Notes: generated by a model from the letters alone, not told the origin. 64,000 nucleotides of DNA from Tridacna crocea (GCA_943736015.1 OX031070.1:43796173-43860172); one strand, 5' to 3'. Positions 21,216-32,870 are shown, numbered from the stretch's first letter. Numbers and translations: made by a program.

Positions 21216-22197
21216 TTAACCCGTTACCACACAGAAAAATTTTAAACATAACCAAACTGAAAGCATTCTGCAGACGACAATTTCATAGTGGCTCAAATGG
21301 TACAATTTTGCTTTGATAGGGTAGAAAACTTTGTGGGAAAAGGAGAAAATGCTGCTTACCAGCATTTTCTGTTTCCCACAATGTTTTCAAAAGGCTTCTA
21401 CTTCAGGGGTCGTCATTGTGTGGTAAAGGGTTAACTCTTTACCAAAAGACAAAATTTTGGACTAGTCCAAATTGAAAGCAGTTCCAGATGACGAAATATT
21501 ATGTGAATCAAAAATTGAAATATGATTTGGAAAGAGTAGTCAAAACATTTGTTTGTACAATGTTTTCTAAACATTTCGTTTTCATTTTCGTTAAAGCAAA
21601 GGATTATGTGGTAATGGGTTAAAAGGTGATTTCTGTGTTTGACAGTACAGAAAACATAGTAGGAAGAGAGAAAATGCTGGTTAACAGCATTTTCTCCTTT
21701 TCCCACAATGTTTTCAAAAGGCTGCTTTCTGAAATTGGTTAAAACTCAGAATTTTGTGGTACAGGGTTTAAACCTTTACCAAACAGTCCCTGGTTTTTCC
21801 AACCCCCGAGATAGAAGCCTTTTGAAAACATTGCGGAAAAAAGAGAAAATGCTGGTAACCTGCATTTTCTCCTTTTCCAGCAATGTTTTCTAATCTTTGT
21901 TAACTAAATTTCAGTGTTTGAGGCACATTAGTTTTGTAATCTGCAAAAATTATTTTGTTTGGTAAAGAGTTAACCCTTAACTCCATAGATTCTCATTACT
22001 ATGCATTTTGTGCAAGCCTTAGGAAAACATTGTGGCAAAAGGTGAAATTGCTCGTGACGAGCAATTTCACCTTTTGTTACAATGTTTTCTATGCTATCAA
22101 AAGATGTCATATACACATAAGAAAAAGCTTCATCCTTGATGTTATTTTGGGTCAATTAAGAGATACCATAGAAATGCCTTATGGGATAAAGGGTTAA
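21216..22197. mobile_element. Chain of TH copies (A, A, A fragment, A, B)
   Basis: TH-A (-) 21216-21434, TH-A (-) 21431-21622 with most of the hairpin deleted, a TH-A fragment 21640-21767 with hairpin, TH-A (+) 21765-21973, and TH-B (+) 21970-22197. Shared TTAA occurs at 21431 and 21970. The TH-B copy keeps the GCTCGTGACGAGC centre. Confidence 0.85.
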
Positions 22198-22380
22198 TTA
22201 AAGGAAGAGTTTGCATGTGTATCAATTTTCTTCATTAATAACAACTGCAGTAATATGAGAACTTGAAAACAGCGGACTGGAAACCAGTCTTCCTAGTGAG
22301 ACTGGTTTCAACTTCTGCTTTCATTCACTGCTCAATGAGTTATCATTGTCATAGAAATGCTTTTCAACCCTTCATGCCAG

Positions 22381-22455
22381 ACCCTGTAGCGCAGCTGGTA
22401 GCGTACATGGGCTGAAAAATACAGTGTTACTGGTTCGAACCCTGGCTTGGCCAAT
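22381..22455 (+). pseudogene. tRNA-like sequence, degenerate
   Basis: TAGCGCAGCTGG fits an RNA polymerase III A box and GGTTCGAACCC a B box, spaced as in a tRNA. The T stem and acceptor stem do not pair properly. It is a tRNA pseudogene or a SINE head, not a functional tRNA gene. Confidence 0.5.
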
Positions 22456-22499
22456 TTCTTTTCGAGAACTGAATAATCCAACTACAGCGCCATATTTTA

Positions 22500-22970
22500 T
22501 TAACTCTTTACCATACAATATTTTTTATGACCCTGAGAGGAAAAGCCTTTTGAAAACTGGTAATCATCATTTTCCCACAACGTTTTTTACCCTTCATAAA
22601 ATAAAATTCCATTTTTCAGTCACTTGTCGTCTGCAATTTAATGCTTTAAATTTGGACCAGTCTAAAATTTTGTCGTTTGGTAAGGAGTTAATGTCATCTG
22701 CAACAGCTTTAAAATCAGGCAAGTCTTTAACTCATTACTAAACGACAAAATTTTAGGTTTGTCCAAAATGAAAGCATTTGCAGACGGCAAAATAAAAGTG
22801 ACTGAAAATTTGAAATTTGTTTTGTGAAGGGTAGAAAACATTGTGGGAAAAGGAGAAAATGCTGGTTACCATCCACCATGGTTATCAGCATTTTCTCCTT
22901 TTCCCACAATGTTTTCTAAAGCCTTCTTTCTCAGGGGCTTCAAAAGTAGGGACTGTGTGGTAATGGTTAA
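22500..22970. mobile_element. Two TH-A copies
   Basis: 22500-22691 (+) has lost most of the left hairpin arm. 22727-22970 (-) has an enlarged hairpin centre in which ATCCACCATGGTTATC extends between the arms, giving a longer loop. Confidence 0.82.
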
Positions 22971-23099
22971 TGGGGGTTCACTCTATTGCATGTTTTTGTA
23001 TAAATTTAAATGATAAGAATAGTATCAGGTAGACTTTTCTATACTGAAGCCACTTTGCAAAACAAAAGCTACCTGTGTGTCAAATTATGGAATTAATCA

Positions 23100-23230
23100 T
23101 TTGAAGGGTAGCAAATATTGTAGGAAATAATTAGACAAGGCTGGTTACCAATATTGTCTCTTTTTTCCAACAATGGTTTCATTTTTTCCACAGTATTGCT
23201 AAAAGGGGCAGATCACAATATTCCAAAAGC
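23100..23230. mobile_element. TH-A remnant
   Basis: GGTAGCAAATATTGTAGG and GGCTGGTTACCAATATTGTC are recognisable; ends are lost. Confidence 0.45.
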
Positions 23231-23280
23231 GTTGCTCCAGAATTTTGTTAGAACTCAAGATCATTCAGTAAGAAATCATC

Positions 23281-23497
23281 TATCCCTTTACCCCATATGG
23301 CATTTCTATGGCATCTCTAATTGACCCTAAATAACAGCAAGGATGAAGCCGTTTTTTATGTGTATGTGACACCTTTTGATAGCAAAAAAAACATTGTGAC
23401 AAAAGGTGAAATTGCTCATCACGAGCAATTTCACCTTTTGCCACAATGTTTTCCAAAGGCTCCTACAAGCAATGCATAGAAACAAGAAAGGGTTAAT
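23281..23497 (-). mobile_element. TH-B MITE copy
   Basis: Long arm TATGGCATTTCTATGGCATC, hairpin centre GCTCATCACGAGC, short arm CTCCTACAAGCAATGC, end AAAGGGTTAA. The right side lacks the GAGTATCTATGG block. Confidence 0.83.
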
Positions 23498-23814
23498 CCT
23501 ATTTTTGAATTTTTTCCTACAATATTTTTTCAAAGCTCTTTTCCATATAGTCACAATTATTTGGGAAAGAGTGAGTAAATCATGTCTTTGAATCAGGAAA
23601 TGGGATTCTGACCACGCGATTTGCTGATAATCACCTCCATTGATTTTCCACAATGATTTACCGGTACAAAACGTGAGCTGAGCTCACTCCTATAGCACTG
23701 TCAGTTTTGTGACAATAATCGTTGATATTATTGTAAGGGAAAAGTAGTATTTATCCCACATTAATACCGTATACTTTACCATCAACTTGGTGTAGAAGAA
23801 ACTTCACTCTTTAC

Positions 23815-23959
23815 CAGAGCTTCAGATAGATGGAGTGATTTTGAGTTCAAAATTGAAAATGTTAATTATTCTCTTCTAAACCCAATGTTGTGGGTACTCA
23901 TTAGAATCTCGAGGGATTAGTTGAGAATATCAAAATCACTCCCTCTATCTGGAACTCTG
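23815..23959. mobile_element. Short TIR element (CAGAG...CTCTG)
   Basis: A 145-bp element with about 30-bp inverted ends: CAGAGCTTCAGATAGATGG on the left against CCCTCTATCTGGAACTCTG on the right, both followed inward by a GTGATTTTGA / TCAAAATCAC block. No coding capacity. The superfamily is unknown to me. Confidence 0.7.
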
Positions 23960-24004
23960 CTAATATGACCTAAGCTTTTAAAATTGTGTTTAACTCCAAT
24001 TATG

Positions 24005-24232
24005 TTAACTCTTTACCAAACAATCCCTACTTTCAACAACCCTGGAAGAGAAGATGTTTGAAAATATTGTGGGAAAAGGAGAAAATACTGTTAAACAGCA
24101 TTTTCTCCTTTTTCCACAATGTTTTCTATCCTTTACAAAACGAATTTCAAATTTTCAATCACTTTTATTTTGTCATCTGCAAATGCTTTCAATTTGGACA
24201 AACTTAAAATTTTGTTTTTGGTAATGAGTTTA
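24005..24232 (+). mobile_element. TH-A copy
   Basis: TTAA at 24005, hairpin around 24055-24125 with a GTTAAAC centre, ends GGTAATGAGTTTA. Confidence 0.82.
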
Positions 24233-24477
24233 ACAAATTTCACCTGAATGAAAATTAGAAGCCTTTCTAATGATTTTCTAAAAAAAAACAACTTTCAAAT
24301 TCAATTCAGTTGCAATACCCATGTAAATACAGAAACACTCAATTTAGCCGATAGGAAATGAGGAATCAATATATCAATTAGCTAATACAATTTTAATTAG
24401 CACTATTGATTGCTTTCATTGTTGGATCAGATAGGAAGAGTATAAAGAATACCTTACAGTGTATGGTTGTTCAAACC

Positions 24478-24779
24478 AGCCGATATAGCTCAGTAGGTAG
24501 AGCGTAGGACTCGTGAACATAATGTTTCGGGTCACTACAGGTTGTGGGTTCGAATCCCCGGCTGGCCAACTAACTTAATTTCTTATAGTCTTTCTGATGA
24601 GACATTAAACCGAGGTCCTGTTTGACGGTGCTATATGCCGAGCAGATTAAAGAACCAGGCGAAGCTCTCAGTAGTTTCGACCTGTATCCTTGCACTATCC
24701 CCCGTACCAACTAACCGTCTTCTGGGGGCATCACTGAGATGGGCATCCGGTAGCGACGATAAATAAATGCAAATAACCA
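24478..24779 (+). mobile_element. SINE-1, full-length tRNA-derived SINE
   Basis: The head resembles a tRNA, with A box TAGCTCAGTAGG and B box GGTTCGAATCC. The body carries GATGAGACATTAAACCGAGG and CTCTCAGTAGTTTCGACC, and the tail is CGACGATAAATAAATGC. Imperfect target duplications flank it (ATGGTTGTTCAAACC at 24463 and ATGGTTGCTCAGAAACC at 24780). Confidence 0.85.
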
Positions 24780-24837
24780 ATGGTTGCTCAGAAACCGGTA
24801 GCTACTGATTTAACTCTGTATCGCATCACAATTTTTA

Positions 24838-25024
24838 AACTTTTTACCAAACGACAAGTTGTAGACAAGTCCATATTGAAAGCATTTGCAGACGGCAACA
24901 TAAATATGGCTCGAAAATTGAGATTTGTCTTGGAAAGGGTAGAAAACATGGCGGGAAAGGAGAAAATGCTGATTACCAGCATTTTCTCCTTTTCCCACTA
25001 TGTTTTCAAAAGGCTTCTTTAACC
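24838..25024 (-). mobile_element. TH-A copy truncated in the short arm
   Basis: Long arm and hairpin (24945-25010) are intact. The short arm breaks into CTTTAACCCTTTCTC, possibly the start of another TH copy. Confidence 0.75.
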
Positions 25025-25471
25025 CTTTCTCAAACAATCCCTGGTTTTTATATATAGGTACATTGTGGTGTATAAATTTGAGTTAAGAAATAAAAAACTG
25101 TAGGAGTATTGCTTGGGACAAATTTGTGTCTACAGACAGACTGGTGGATGGACAGACAACCATGGCGATTCCAGTATACCCCCCTCCACTAGGTTGTTGA
25201 GTCTAGGGCCTGATAGCGAATAAATCACTCTAGGTGTTTACAGTAAAAGCGGCCGTCTAGCCATTTATCCACTTATCACAATATTTGCATAGCATGAACA
25301 CAACCAGCTGTCATGTCCATTTGGACACCACTCATTTTCTTTGTATCAGACCAGAAAATTTTGGACTTCCCAAAACTGAAAATTGCAAACAACATAATTA
25401 TAAAATTATGGCAAAAGAGATGGTTTTTGTCTTTTTACCCATAGGCTCTGAGCGCGACTCAATAACCTTCA

Positions 25472-25538
25472 GCGGATAGTGTAGATCAAAATCAGATTGC
25501 ACAGGGTATGCAGTCCGATCTTTGATCTACACTGTCCA
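25472..25538. repeat. R1 hairpin
   Basis: AGTGTAGATCAAAATCAGATT pairs with GATCTTTGATCTACACT around a CACAGGGTATG loop. Confidence 0.75.
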
Positions 25539-25675
25539 ATAATGCCCAGATATCATTCCCTAAAACATAACTGTGAAACAGCAATAATTGGGTTATTAAT
25601 ATCAAATTGAAAATTTAACTTCTATTATTTAGCAGGATAAGGATGAAGAGGTTCAAAGCATTGTGTAAAATGGAA

Positions 25676-25920
25676 ACAAGAGCTTTGCAAAGCAGCACAT
25701 ATATGCTCAAAGGGGTTTGTCAGTGAAATGGGCTAAAATCTAGGACACTACAGATATCCAAATCTCAAAAGTCACATGCACAACTGCACATCATAAATAT
25801 TTATTGTGGCAAGTCCAAACTAATTCCGATGAAACTGTAGGAGGAGTTGAGCATACAAGAAATTGCTAATGGATGGGTGGATGGATGGACAGCCCGACGG
25901 ACGACCGAGGCCATAATATA
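25676..25920. repeat. Dispersed repeat ending in GGATGGACAG
   Basis: AACAAGAGCTTTGCAAAG at the left and a GGATGGGTGGATGGATGGAC run with GACGGACGACCGAGG at the right. Similar GATGGACAGA tails occur near 25140 and 56385, suggesting a family. I see no terminal repeats. Confidence 0.4.
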
Positions 25921-25939
25921 AAATGACCCTTTGTGCGTA

Positions 25940-26440
25940 TAAAAATGATATTTACCAGCGTAAATTTTTTAGCTGACCATAAAATTTGTGACTTGCAGGA
26001 AATCGAAACCAACAGCAGATGACATAACAAATATGATTAACAAAATGGAATATGTTTTTGAAAGGGGAGAAAACATTGTGAAAAAGATTTGGATGTTGGT
26101 TGTGTTGGGGTTTAACGCCACTTTAACAGCTAAGGTCATATCATGGCGGTCGATGACGCACATGTGTTTCCTGGCTCTCTCATACCGGTACTAACACTAC
26201 TTTCTTTCCAAAGCCACCGACTACTTTTCTCACATGCTTCAGCAGAGGTGAGAGGCGAAAATATGCCGGAAAGAAAGTTCGCCTCAACCGGGTATCAAAC
26301 TCACAACCACCAGGTCATGAGTCTGACACGCTCACCACTGAGCCACCCGGGCGGGCCTTGTGAAAAAGAGAAATAATGTTGTAATAAGGATACTAAGAAT
26401 ACTGTAACTAGCAATGGCTCCTTTTTCCATGATGTTTTAA
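25940..26440 (-). mobile_element. TH-A copy interrupted by SINE-3
   Basis: The long arm (about 25965-26060) and AACATTGTG are separated from the remaining hairpin by SINE-3 (26088-26357). The host repeats TTGTGAAAAAGA on both sides of the SINE. Confidence 0.7.
26088..26357 (-). mobile_element. SINE-3 with 12-bp target duplication
   Basis: A minus-strand tRNA-derived SINE. The head (26300-26357, reverse) contains GGTGGCTCAGTGGTGAG and GGTTGTGAGTTTGATACC. The body matches 41452-41726 over its whole length. Flanking TTGTGAAAAAGA copies lie at 26076-26087 and 26358-26369. Confidence 0.88.
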
Positions 26441-26901
26441 ACCCTTCACCATAACATCTAGAACTCTACTAACCTTGAGAAAAAGACTTTTGAAACTGTT
26501 GTGGGAAAAATGAGAAAATGCGAGTAACCAGCTTTAATAATTTATTTTGCACAATGTTTTCTACACTCAAAATTTCCTTATTTGACTCGCATTTAAATCG
26601 ATGTCTGCAAATGCTTTCAATATTCGGATAAGTCTACATTTTTTCTCCTGTGGTAAGAATTAATACAAATAAATTAACCCATTACCACACAACCCTTCTT
26701 TTGATGACCCTGAGAAAGAAGCCTTTAGAAAACATTGTGGGAAAAGGAGAAAATGCTGGTAATCAGCATTTTCTCCTTTTACCACAATGTTTTCTACCTT
26801 TCCTAAGACAAATTTCAAATTTTCAGTCACTTTTATTTTGCTGTCTACAAATGCTTTCAATTTGGACAAACCTAAATGTTTGTCGTTTGGTAATGAGTTA
26901 A
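26437..26901 (+). mobile_element. Two TH-A copies
   Basis: 26437-26663 is diverged. 26674-26901 is well preserved with TTAA at both ends; its hairpin centre is GCTGGTAATCAGC. Confidence 0.83.
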
Positions 26902-26959
26902 CAATAGTACTCTGCTTTCTCTATACTATTTCTCTACAGCTTTACCTGAGCAAAAGATT

Positions 26960-27270
26960 CATAGTTCTCTAATCCAGCCAGTATAGTATCCCATCAATAG
27001 GACTCCAACCATAGCTGTTCACTACAATAGTTCATTCAACTGTCTATAGAGGAAAAATCTCTCAATCCGTATTTATTTCCCAATTTGTATTTGTTCTTGG
27101 GGCAACAAATGACACAATCAATACCCGTGAAATCTACGATCATACGGAAGATGTTTTTTTCAGTCTATAATGAAGTCTGTGAGATACTTTCTGACTTTTG
27201 ATGAAATCCCAGATCTCCTTCCCTGAAACAATATTATGGACCTGTCCAAACTGAAAGCATTTACAGAGGA
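26960..27270. other. Unassigned spacer
   Basis: No recognised features except a long-arm fragment near 27240-27265. Confidence 0.35.
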
Positions 27271-27275
27271 CATGC

Positions 27276-27717
27276 CAACCCTTTACCAGACAACAAAATT
27301 TCAGCCTTGTTCAAATTGAAAGCATTTTGCAGACGACTATTTCAATGTAGCTTAACCCTTTACCACACAATGACGACTTTTAATGCCCCCTGAGGATAAA
27401 GCTTTTTGAAAACATTGTGGAAAAAGGAGAAAATGCTGGTAACCAGCATTTTCTCCTTTTCCCACAAAGTTTTCTACTGTATCAAGAAAAAATTTCGTAG
27501 TATGAGTCACAATGAAATGGCCATCTAGAAATGCTTTCAACTTGGATAGGTGTGTGGTAAATGGTTAAATGGTACATCATTTCTTTGATAAGGTAGAAAA
27601 TGTTGTGCAATAAGAGAAAATGCTGGTTACCAGCATTGTCTCCTTTTCCCACAATGCTTTCCAAAGGTTTCTTTCCCATGGTCATTAAAAAATCGGCATT
27701 GTGCGGTGAAGGGTTAA
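27276..27717 (-). mobile_element. TH-A copy (outer) split by another TH-A at a TTAA
   Basis: The outer copy runs 27276-27355 and resumes at 27565-27717. Joining the halves gives ATGTAGCTTAAATGGTAC, which matches the uninterrupted variant arm at 12279 and 21216 (GTGGCTCAAATGGT) with one duplicated TTAA. The insertion point and TTAA duplication are therefore directly readable. Confidence 0.9.
27352..27568 (+). mobile_element. Inner TH-A copy nested in TH-A
   Basis: TTAA at 27352-27355 and 27565-27568, with short arm, intact hairpin and a variant long arm (CACAATGAAATGGCC). Confidence 0.9.
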
Positions 27718-27724
27718 AATTGGT

Positions 27725-28030
27725 TTAACTCTTTACCAAATGACAAATTTATACCTGGTCAAAATTGAAAGCATTTGCAGACAACAAAATAAATGTGACT
27801 GAAAAATCGAAATTTGATTTAGGAAGGGTAGAAAACATAGTGGGAGAAGGAGGAAAATGCTGGTTACGGTCTCAAGGTCGTAATTGTGTGGTAAAGGATT
27901 AAATGTCTGAAAGTGTGCAAGACATCACGAGAAATGCTGTTAATCAGTATCTTCTCCATTTCTCACAATAATTTTCTTTCCTTTCATAAAAACACTCTTC
28001 ATCATTGAAACCAATTAAAATTTGTGATTT
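27725..28030. mobile_element. TH-A copies, decayed
   Basis: 27725-27902 (-) lacks the right hairpin arm. 27903-28030 is a diverged hairpin with a decayed long arm. Confidence 0.65.
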
Positions 28031-28033
28031 GCT

Positions 28034-28260
28034 TTAACTCTTTCCCAAACCAGCCCTGGTTTTTACATGTCTGCTGAACAAGTCTTTAGAAAACACTGTG
28101 GGAAAAGGAGAAATTGCTCGTAACGAGCAATTTCTCCTTTTCCCACAGTGTTTTCTAGTCCATTGGAAAACTTTCTGCCATTCTCATCAATTGAAAATGG
28201 TCATCTGCAAACACTTTTAGTTTGGGACAGTCTAAAATTTGTTATTTGGTAAAGGTTTAA
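28034..28260 (+). mobile_element. TH-C MITE copy
   Basis: Short arm CCAGCCCTGGTTTTTACATG, perfect hairpin 28086-28155 around GCTCGTAACGAGC, long arm with GTCATCTGCAAACAC, ending in TTAA. Confidence 0.88.
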
Positions 28261-28464
28261 CAATATTCCCTCTAGACTACAATCAATCAAGGTCTCAAGT
28301 TGGAGATTAGGATCTTGTGGGTTTTCATCTTCATCAGAGGTGCTGGGTTTTGTGTGGGAATTTCCATGGACAAGGCACTTCAGAATTCAAGCCTGGGACA
28401 GGTAAAACTCCTGAAAAATGCCATGCTCTAAGAAAGGGGGGCTTCATGCATATGCGTAAGTATC

Positions 28465-28560
28465 GAACCATGTCAGCCTGCACAATTAGTGCAGGCTGAC
28501 ATAGGCCGATAATTTTCGCTGTCATTAAATTTTCTGCATGCCTAAGGGCCATACTACCTT
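28465..28560. repeat. Hairpin GTCAGCCTGCAC...GTGCAGGCTGAC
   Basis: A short perfect inverted repeat around AATTA, followed by TTTTCGCTG and TTTCTGCATGCC. Same signature as 11500-11640. Confidence 0.6.
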
Positions 28561-28616
28561 ATGAATCATTCGGTTGTCTGAAAAAAAAAAAAAAAAAAAG
28601 AACTTGAATGGATCCT

Positions 28617-28688
28617 TAAAACTTTAATCGAGAGAGATTAGTATAAGTTGTAAGAACTTGTTTCTCAATCGATGTAAAATAAATATGT
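28617..28688 (+). mobile_element. SINE-2 tail fragment
   Basis: CGAGAGAGATTAGTATAAG through GTAAAATAAATATGTTTA matches the tail of the full SINE-2 at 45660-45877; the head is missing (5' truncation). It abuts a TH-A copy. Confidence 0.75.
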
Positions 28689-29562
28689 TTAACCCTTTCC
28701 CAAACAATCCCTGGTTTTTACTGGTCTGGAATAGTAGCCTTTTGAAAACGTTGTGGGAAAAGGAGAAAATGCTGGTAACCAGCATTTTCTCCTTTTCCCA
28801 CAATCTTTTCTATACTATCATAGACAGAAACCATCTTTTCAGCAAGAGTTAAATTGTCGTCTGCAAATGCTTTCTAATGCAAGAGTTTGTCGTTTGGGAA
28901 AGGGTTAAACCAACTCTTTGCCAAACGACAAAATTTTAGACTAGTCCAAATTGAAAGCACTTGCAGACAACATATTAAATATAACTTGAAAAAAGAAATT
29001 TGTTTCCAGAAGGGCAGAAAACATCGTGGGAAAAGGAGAAAATGCTGGTTACCAGCATTTTCTCTTTTTCCCACAATGTTTTCAAAAGGCTTCTTTCTCA
29101 GGGTCGTTAAAAGTCTGGATTGTGTGGTAAAGGGTTAAAAGTTTACCAATTTTTAAATTATAAATTTTAGACTGGTCAAAATTGAAAACACTTGTAGTTG
29201 ACAAAATAAGTGCAACTCAAAATTTGAAATATGTTTCCAGCAGAATATATAACATTGTGGGAAAAGGAGAAAATGCTGGTTACCAGCATTTTCTCCTTTT
29301 TCCAGAATATTTTCGAAAGGTTTCTATCTCAGGGTCATGAAAACCAGGGATTGTTTGGCAAACAGTTCATTAAGTGATAACTTCCTTGGTATCATGATTC
29401 CCTGACCAGGCCATGCATTTAGCACCTTTTGCTGGTGACCAGCATTTTCTCCTTTTCCAACAATGTTATCTTCCCTTCCAAAAACAAGTTTCAATTTTTG
29501 AGTCATATTTTGTCGTCTGCAATTTGGACAAGTCTAAAATTTTGTCATTTCGGAAAGGGTTA
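28689..29562. mobile_element. Four TH-A copies
   Basis: 28689-28908 (+, GTTTAACCCTTTCCC end and variant right arm AGACAGAAACCATC), 28911-29138 (-), about 29142-29370 (-, decayed ends) and 29420-29562 (+, lacking the short arm). Hairpins are good in the first three. Confidence 0.83.
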
Positions 29563-29947
29563 ATAATTATAATTATTTTTGCAAAAACAATCAAGGTTAG
29601 ACTGTAACATAGCACTGTAAACTGATCAAGGCAGCCCATTGCTCTAAGGGTTGCATCGAGCAATTTCTCCTTCAGCCACAATGTTTTTTACATAATTTCT
29701 AAATTGGTCTACTACCGGAGGAGTTTCCTAAAGTTTGTTCTGAGCTATTGTCTAGAAATATCGATAAAAATGGGTAATAGATCAACTTACCCAGAGACAA
29801 AAAATATCCTGTTACTCTGAGCCAATGGAACAGACAATTGATACATTTCTTTGAATATCTATACAGCTTTGTATTTCATCCCGTCTTCCGCAGTCTGAAA
29901 AAAAAAGATACCTATTAACTAATGAATCAAATCTGCAGTAACTGGCT

Positions 29948-30300
29948 TTAATCCTTTACCACACAATCCGGACTTTTGATGACCCCGAAAAAGAAGCCTT
30001 TTGAAAACATTGTGGGAAAAGGTGAAAAAGCTGATAACCAGCATTTTCTCCTTTTCTCACAGTGTTTTCTACCCTTCCCAAATAAAATTTCATTTTTTCA
30101 ATCACCTTTATTTTGTTGTCTGCAAATGCTTTCAATTTGGACCAGTCTTAACTCTTTACCAAACGACAAAATTGTAGACAACAAAATAAACATAACTCAA
30201 AATTTGAAATTTGTTTCAAGCAGGGTAAATAACTGTGAAAAAAGGACAAAATGCTGATTACCAGCATTTTCTCCGTTTCTCACAATATTTTCAAAAGGCA
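29948..30300. mobile_element. Two abutting TH-A copies
   Basis: A + copy (29948-30148) loses its end where a - copy begins at a TTAA (30148). The second lacks its short-arm end. Confidence 0.78.
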
Positions 30301-30544
30301 GCATCTCCCTTGGATGGCATATTTACAAAAGTGACCTGCTGCACGACAAAGAAAAATTGTCTAGAGGACACAGTGTGGTCAATATCTGTCAGCTCTAAAT
30401 GATATACTGTAGTCCTCATAAACTTAACTGCAAAGTCCATTTACAGAATAAACTCACCAGATGCCAGACTCTGGTAATTGTCTGAACAATAGTATGCTGT
30501 TTGATCTTGAATCTATATTGTCTGATTAGAATTGTCTGTTTCAA

Positions 30545-30600
30545 AGATAAACAAGAGGGGTCATGATGCCCTCAGTTCGCTCACCTGAGCCTTAATGTTA
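30545..30600 (-). mobile_element. Terminal fragment of the CTCACCTGAG element family
   Basis: AACAAGAGGGGTCATGATG and GCTCACCTGAGCC match in inverse the right end of the 145-bp array element (50298-50340). Confidence 0.6.
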
Positions 30601-30944
30601 GAAACCTAACACAAGCCATTTCAAATCTCTTCCAAGATATCAAGACAAAATTTCTATTCTAACATTACACACAATTTTGGCTGTATAAACACAGTGCAAA
30701 GAAAGTGGGGGTATTATCTATGTCATTCTATGAAGAGTGATGTTGATCTGTATACATGTAGGCTGACGTCACTGTCTGTACAGAGTAAGTAAGTTACATG
30801 TATGTGTTGGAATATTATCTGCATTCGCGTTTCCACTTTTAGTATGAACTTGTTTTCCTTTGATTAAGGGTTGGCCGTATTAGAATCGAAATAATCTTCT
30901 TTCTATTGTGGTTTATTGTTCAATAAACCATAAACCATGTTGTG

Positions 30945-31205
30945 AGTCACGAAGCATAATAAATAAACCACTTAGGCTATCGTCCTTGTGGATTATCTTT
31001 TGTGCTTAGTAACTCACAACACTGGTTCATTGAATGATAAACCACTTGGGCTATCGTCCTTGTGGATTATCTATTGTGCTTCATAACTCACAACACTGGT
31101 TCATTGAATGATAAACCACTTGGGCTATCGTCCTTGTGGGTTTAATTATTGTGCTTCCTAACTCAGTCACAACACTGCGATTCATTGAATGATGAACCAT
31201 GACAG
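30945..31205. repeat. 74-bp tandem repeat
   Basis: GGCTATCGTCCTTGTGG recurs at 30975, 31049 and 31123, with TAACTCACAACACTG and CATTGAATGATAAACCAC between. About 3.4 units. Confidence 0.88.
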
Positions 31206-31317
31206 AAAGAAGATTAATTCTTAAACTTTCATGAGTGTTAGTAAATAAGATATATGGGACCCAACATAAGTTTGCACTTGACATAAAATTTTACTGAACA
31301 AATCAAGAAAAAGACAA

Positions 31318-31525
31318 TTAACCCTTTATCACATGATCATTATTTTTAATGACTCTTAGTAAATGCCTTTTAGAACATTTTGTGCACAGAAAAATTGCTG
31401 ATAGCTACACTATTTCCTACCCTTTCATACAAAGTTGTGTATCAGTATAGCAACTATTAATTTGTCATCCAAAAAGGCTTTTGATATGCATAGGTGTAAA
31501 ATTTTGTCATTTGGTAAACAGTTAA
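31318..31525 (+). mobile_element. Diverged TH-A copy
   Basis: Ends and arms are recognisable; the hairpin is mostly lost. Confidence 0.6.
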
Positions 31526-32035
31526 ATCTTTACCAAACAACAAATACATAGTTAGAATCCACAAAATTGAAAGCATCAACAGAACCGATGATTAATTCAA
31601 TATAAGGTAACTAAATTAACTAATTGTAGCTGAAATGGTGATTTCTTTTTTCTGGCAGGGTTGAAAAAGTGTTGGAAAAGGACAAAATAATGGTTAACAG
31701 CATTTTCTTCTTTTCCAACAATGTTTGCAAAGGCCTTCATCCTGAGAGTCGGCAAAAGTCATTATCCTGAGTTGTTTAATCGTTTACCCCATTAAAGGCA
31801 TTTCTATCACGGGTATCTCTAATTGACCCTAAACAACAGCAAGGATGAAGCTGTTTCTTATATATATATGACACCTTTTGATAGCATAGAAAACATTGTG
31901 GCAAAAGATGAAATTGCTCGTCACGAGCAATTTCACCTTTTGCCACAATGCTTTCCACAGGCTCCTACAAGCAATGCGTAGAAATGAGTATCTATGGAGT
32001 AAAGGGTTAAAAGTCGGGATTGTGTGGTAAAAGTG
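31525..32035 (-). mobile_element. TH-A copy split by a TH-B copy at TTAA
   Basis: The outer TH-A runs 31525-31780 and appears to resume at 32006 as TTAAAAGTCGGGATTGTGTGG, the normal continuation of the short arm. The inner TH-B (31780-32009) has hairpin centre GCTCGTCACGAGC and ends GTAAAGGGTTAA. Confidence 0.7.
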
Positions 32036-32289
32036 AGCCTCTGGCAAGCTTATTATTTTTTCCAGACAAGTTTACAAATATTGTATTTCATAAGCCAACA
32101 AAATGTCAGCTTTTATTAATCACATATCAGTATCTTGAAAGTTATGAGCCAGAATTTTTGGAAACATAGATGTACATTATGCAATTTCTTTGAACAAAAC
32201 CCTGCTAAAATCTCTCAACTCTATGTGACTGTGTGATAACGTTTTGTACTGGTACAAATTCAATGCATTTGCAAGCAACAAATTAAAAA

Positions 32290-32530
32290 TTGCTCTAGGG
32301 GGAGGTTTATGCGATAAAATTTGGTATATTTACACTGAAAACAGGAGAGAGTTATGTGGTAAAATAGGGCATATAACACTGAAAAGAGGTGGGGTGCGGT
32401 GTGGTGGGTTATGCGATAAATTTGGGAAATAACACTGAAAACGAAAGGAGAATATGTAATAAAATTGGGTATATTTTATTGAAAACAAAAGGGATTGTGG
32501 GATAAAAATGGGTATATTACACTGAAAATC
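32290..32530. repeat. Degenerate ~50-bp tandem repeat
   Basis: Five units with TTATG-GATAAAATTGGGTATAT and ACACTGAAAAC-AAAGG blocks; unit length varies. Confidence 0.65.
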
Positions 32531-32644
32531 GGTGAGATTATGTTATCTGCCAAGAAATTACCTTATGGCTACCTCACTTTTTTTTTTGCATGTCTCCTCT
32601 AATCTGTTGTTCAATGTTATTCAATTAGTGATCTTTCTCTATAG

Positions 32645-32870
32645 GGCCCCATTTCACTATTAGGTTACAAGTAACGAACAAAATTTGAGTAAGTTTTACA
32701 TAACATTAGTATAGTGGCATTAACCTGTCACAAGATATGTGAAAACTATCATGGGTATTTTAGAAAACCATTGTGATAAATCAAAGTTTCCTGGAAATTG
32801 TATGTAGATAAAATGAAAAGATAAAACTTACGCAAATTTTGTTAGTATAATCTTAGTAAAACGGGGTTAG
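32645..32870. mobile_element. TIR element with CCCCRTTTYACTA ends
   Basis: CCCCATTTCACTATTA...ACAAAATTTGAGTAAG at the left is matched in inverse by CTTACGCAAATTTTG...TAGTAAAACGGGG at the right. About 225 bp, non-coding. Confidence 0.65.

Noticed and set aside
24478-24575. Functional tRNA gene
   Set aside because: A and B boxes are present, but the sequence between them is too long and the cloverleaf is broken. The body and tail match other SINE-1 copies.
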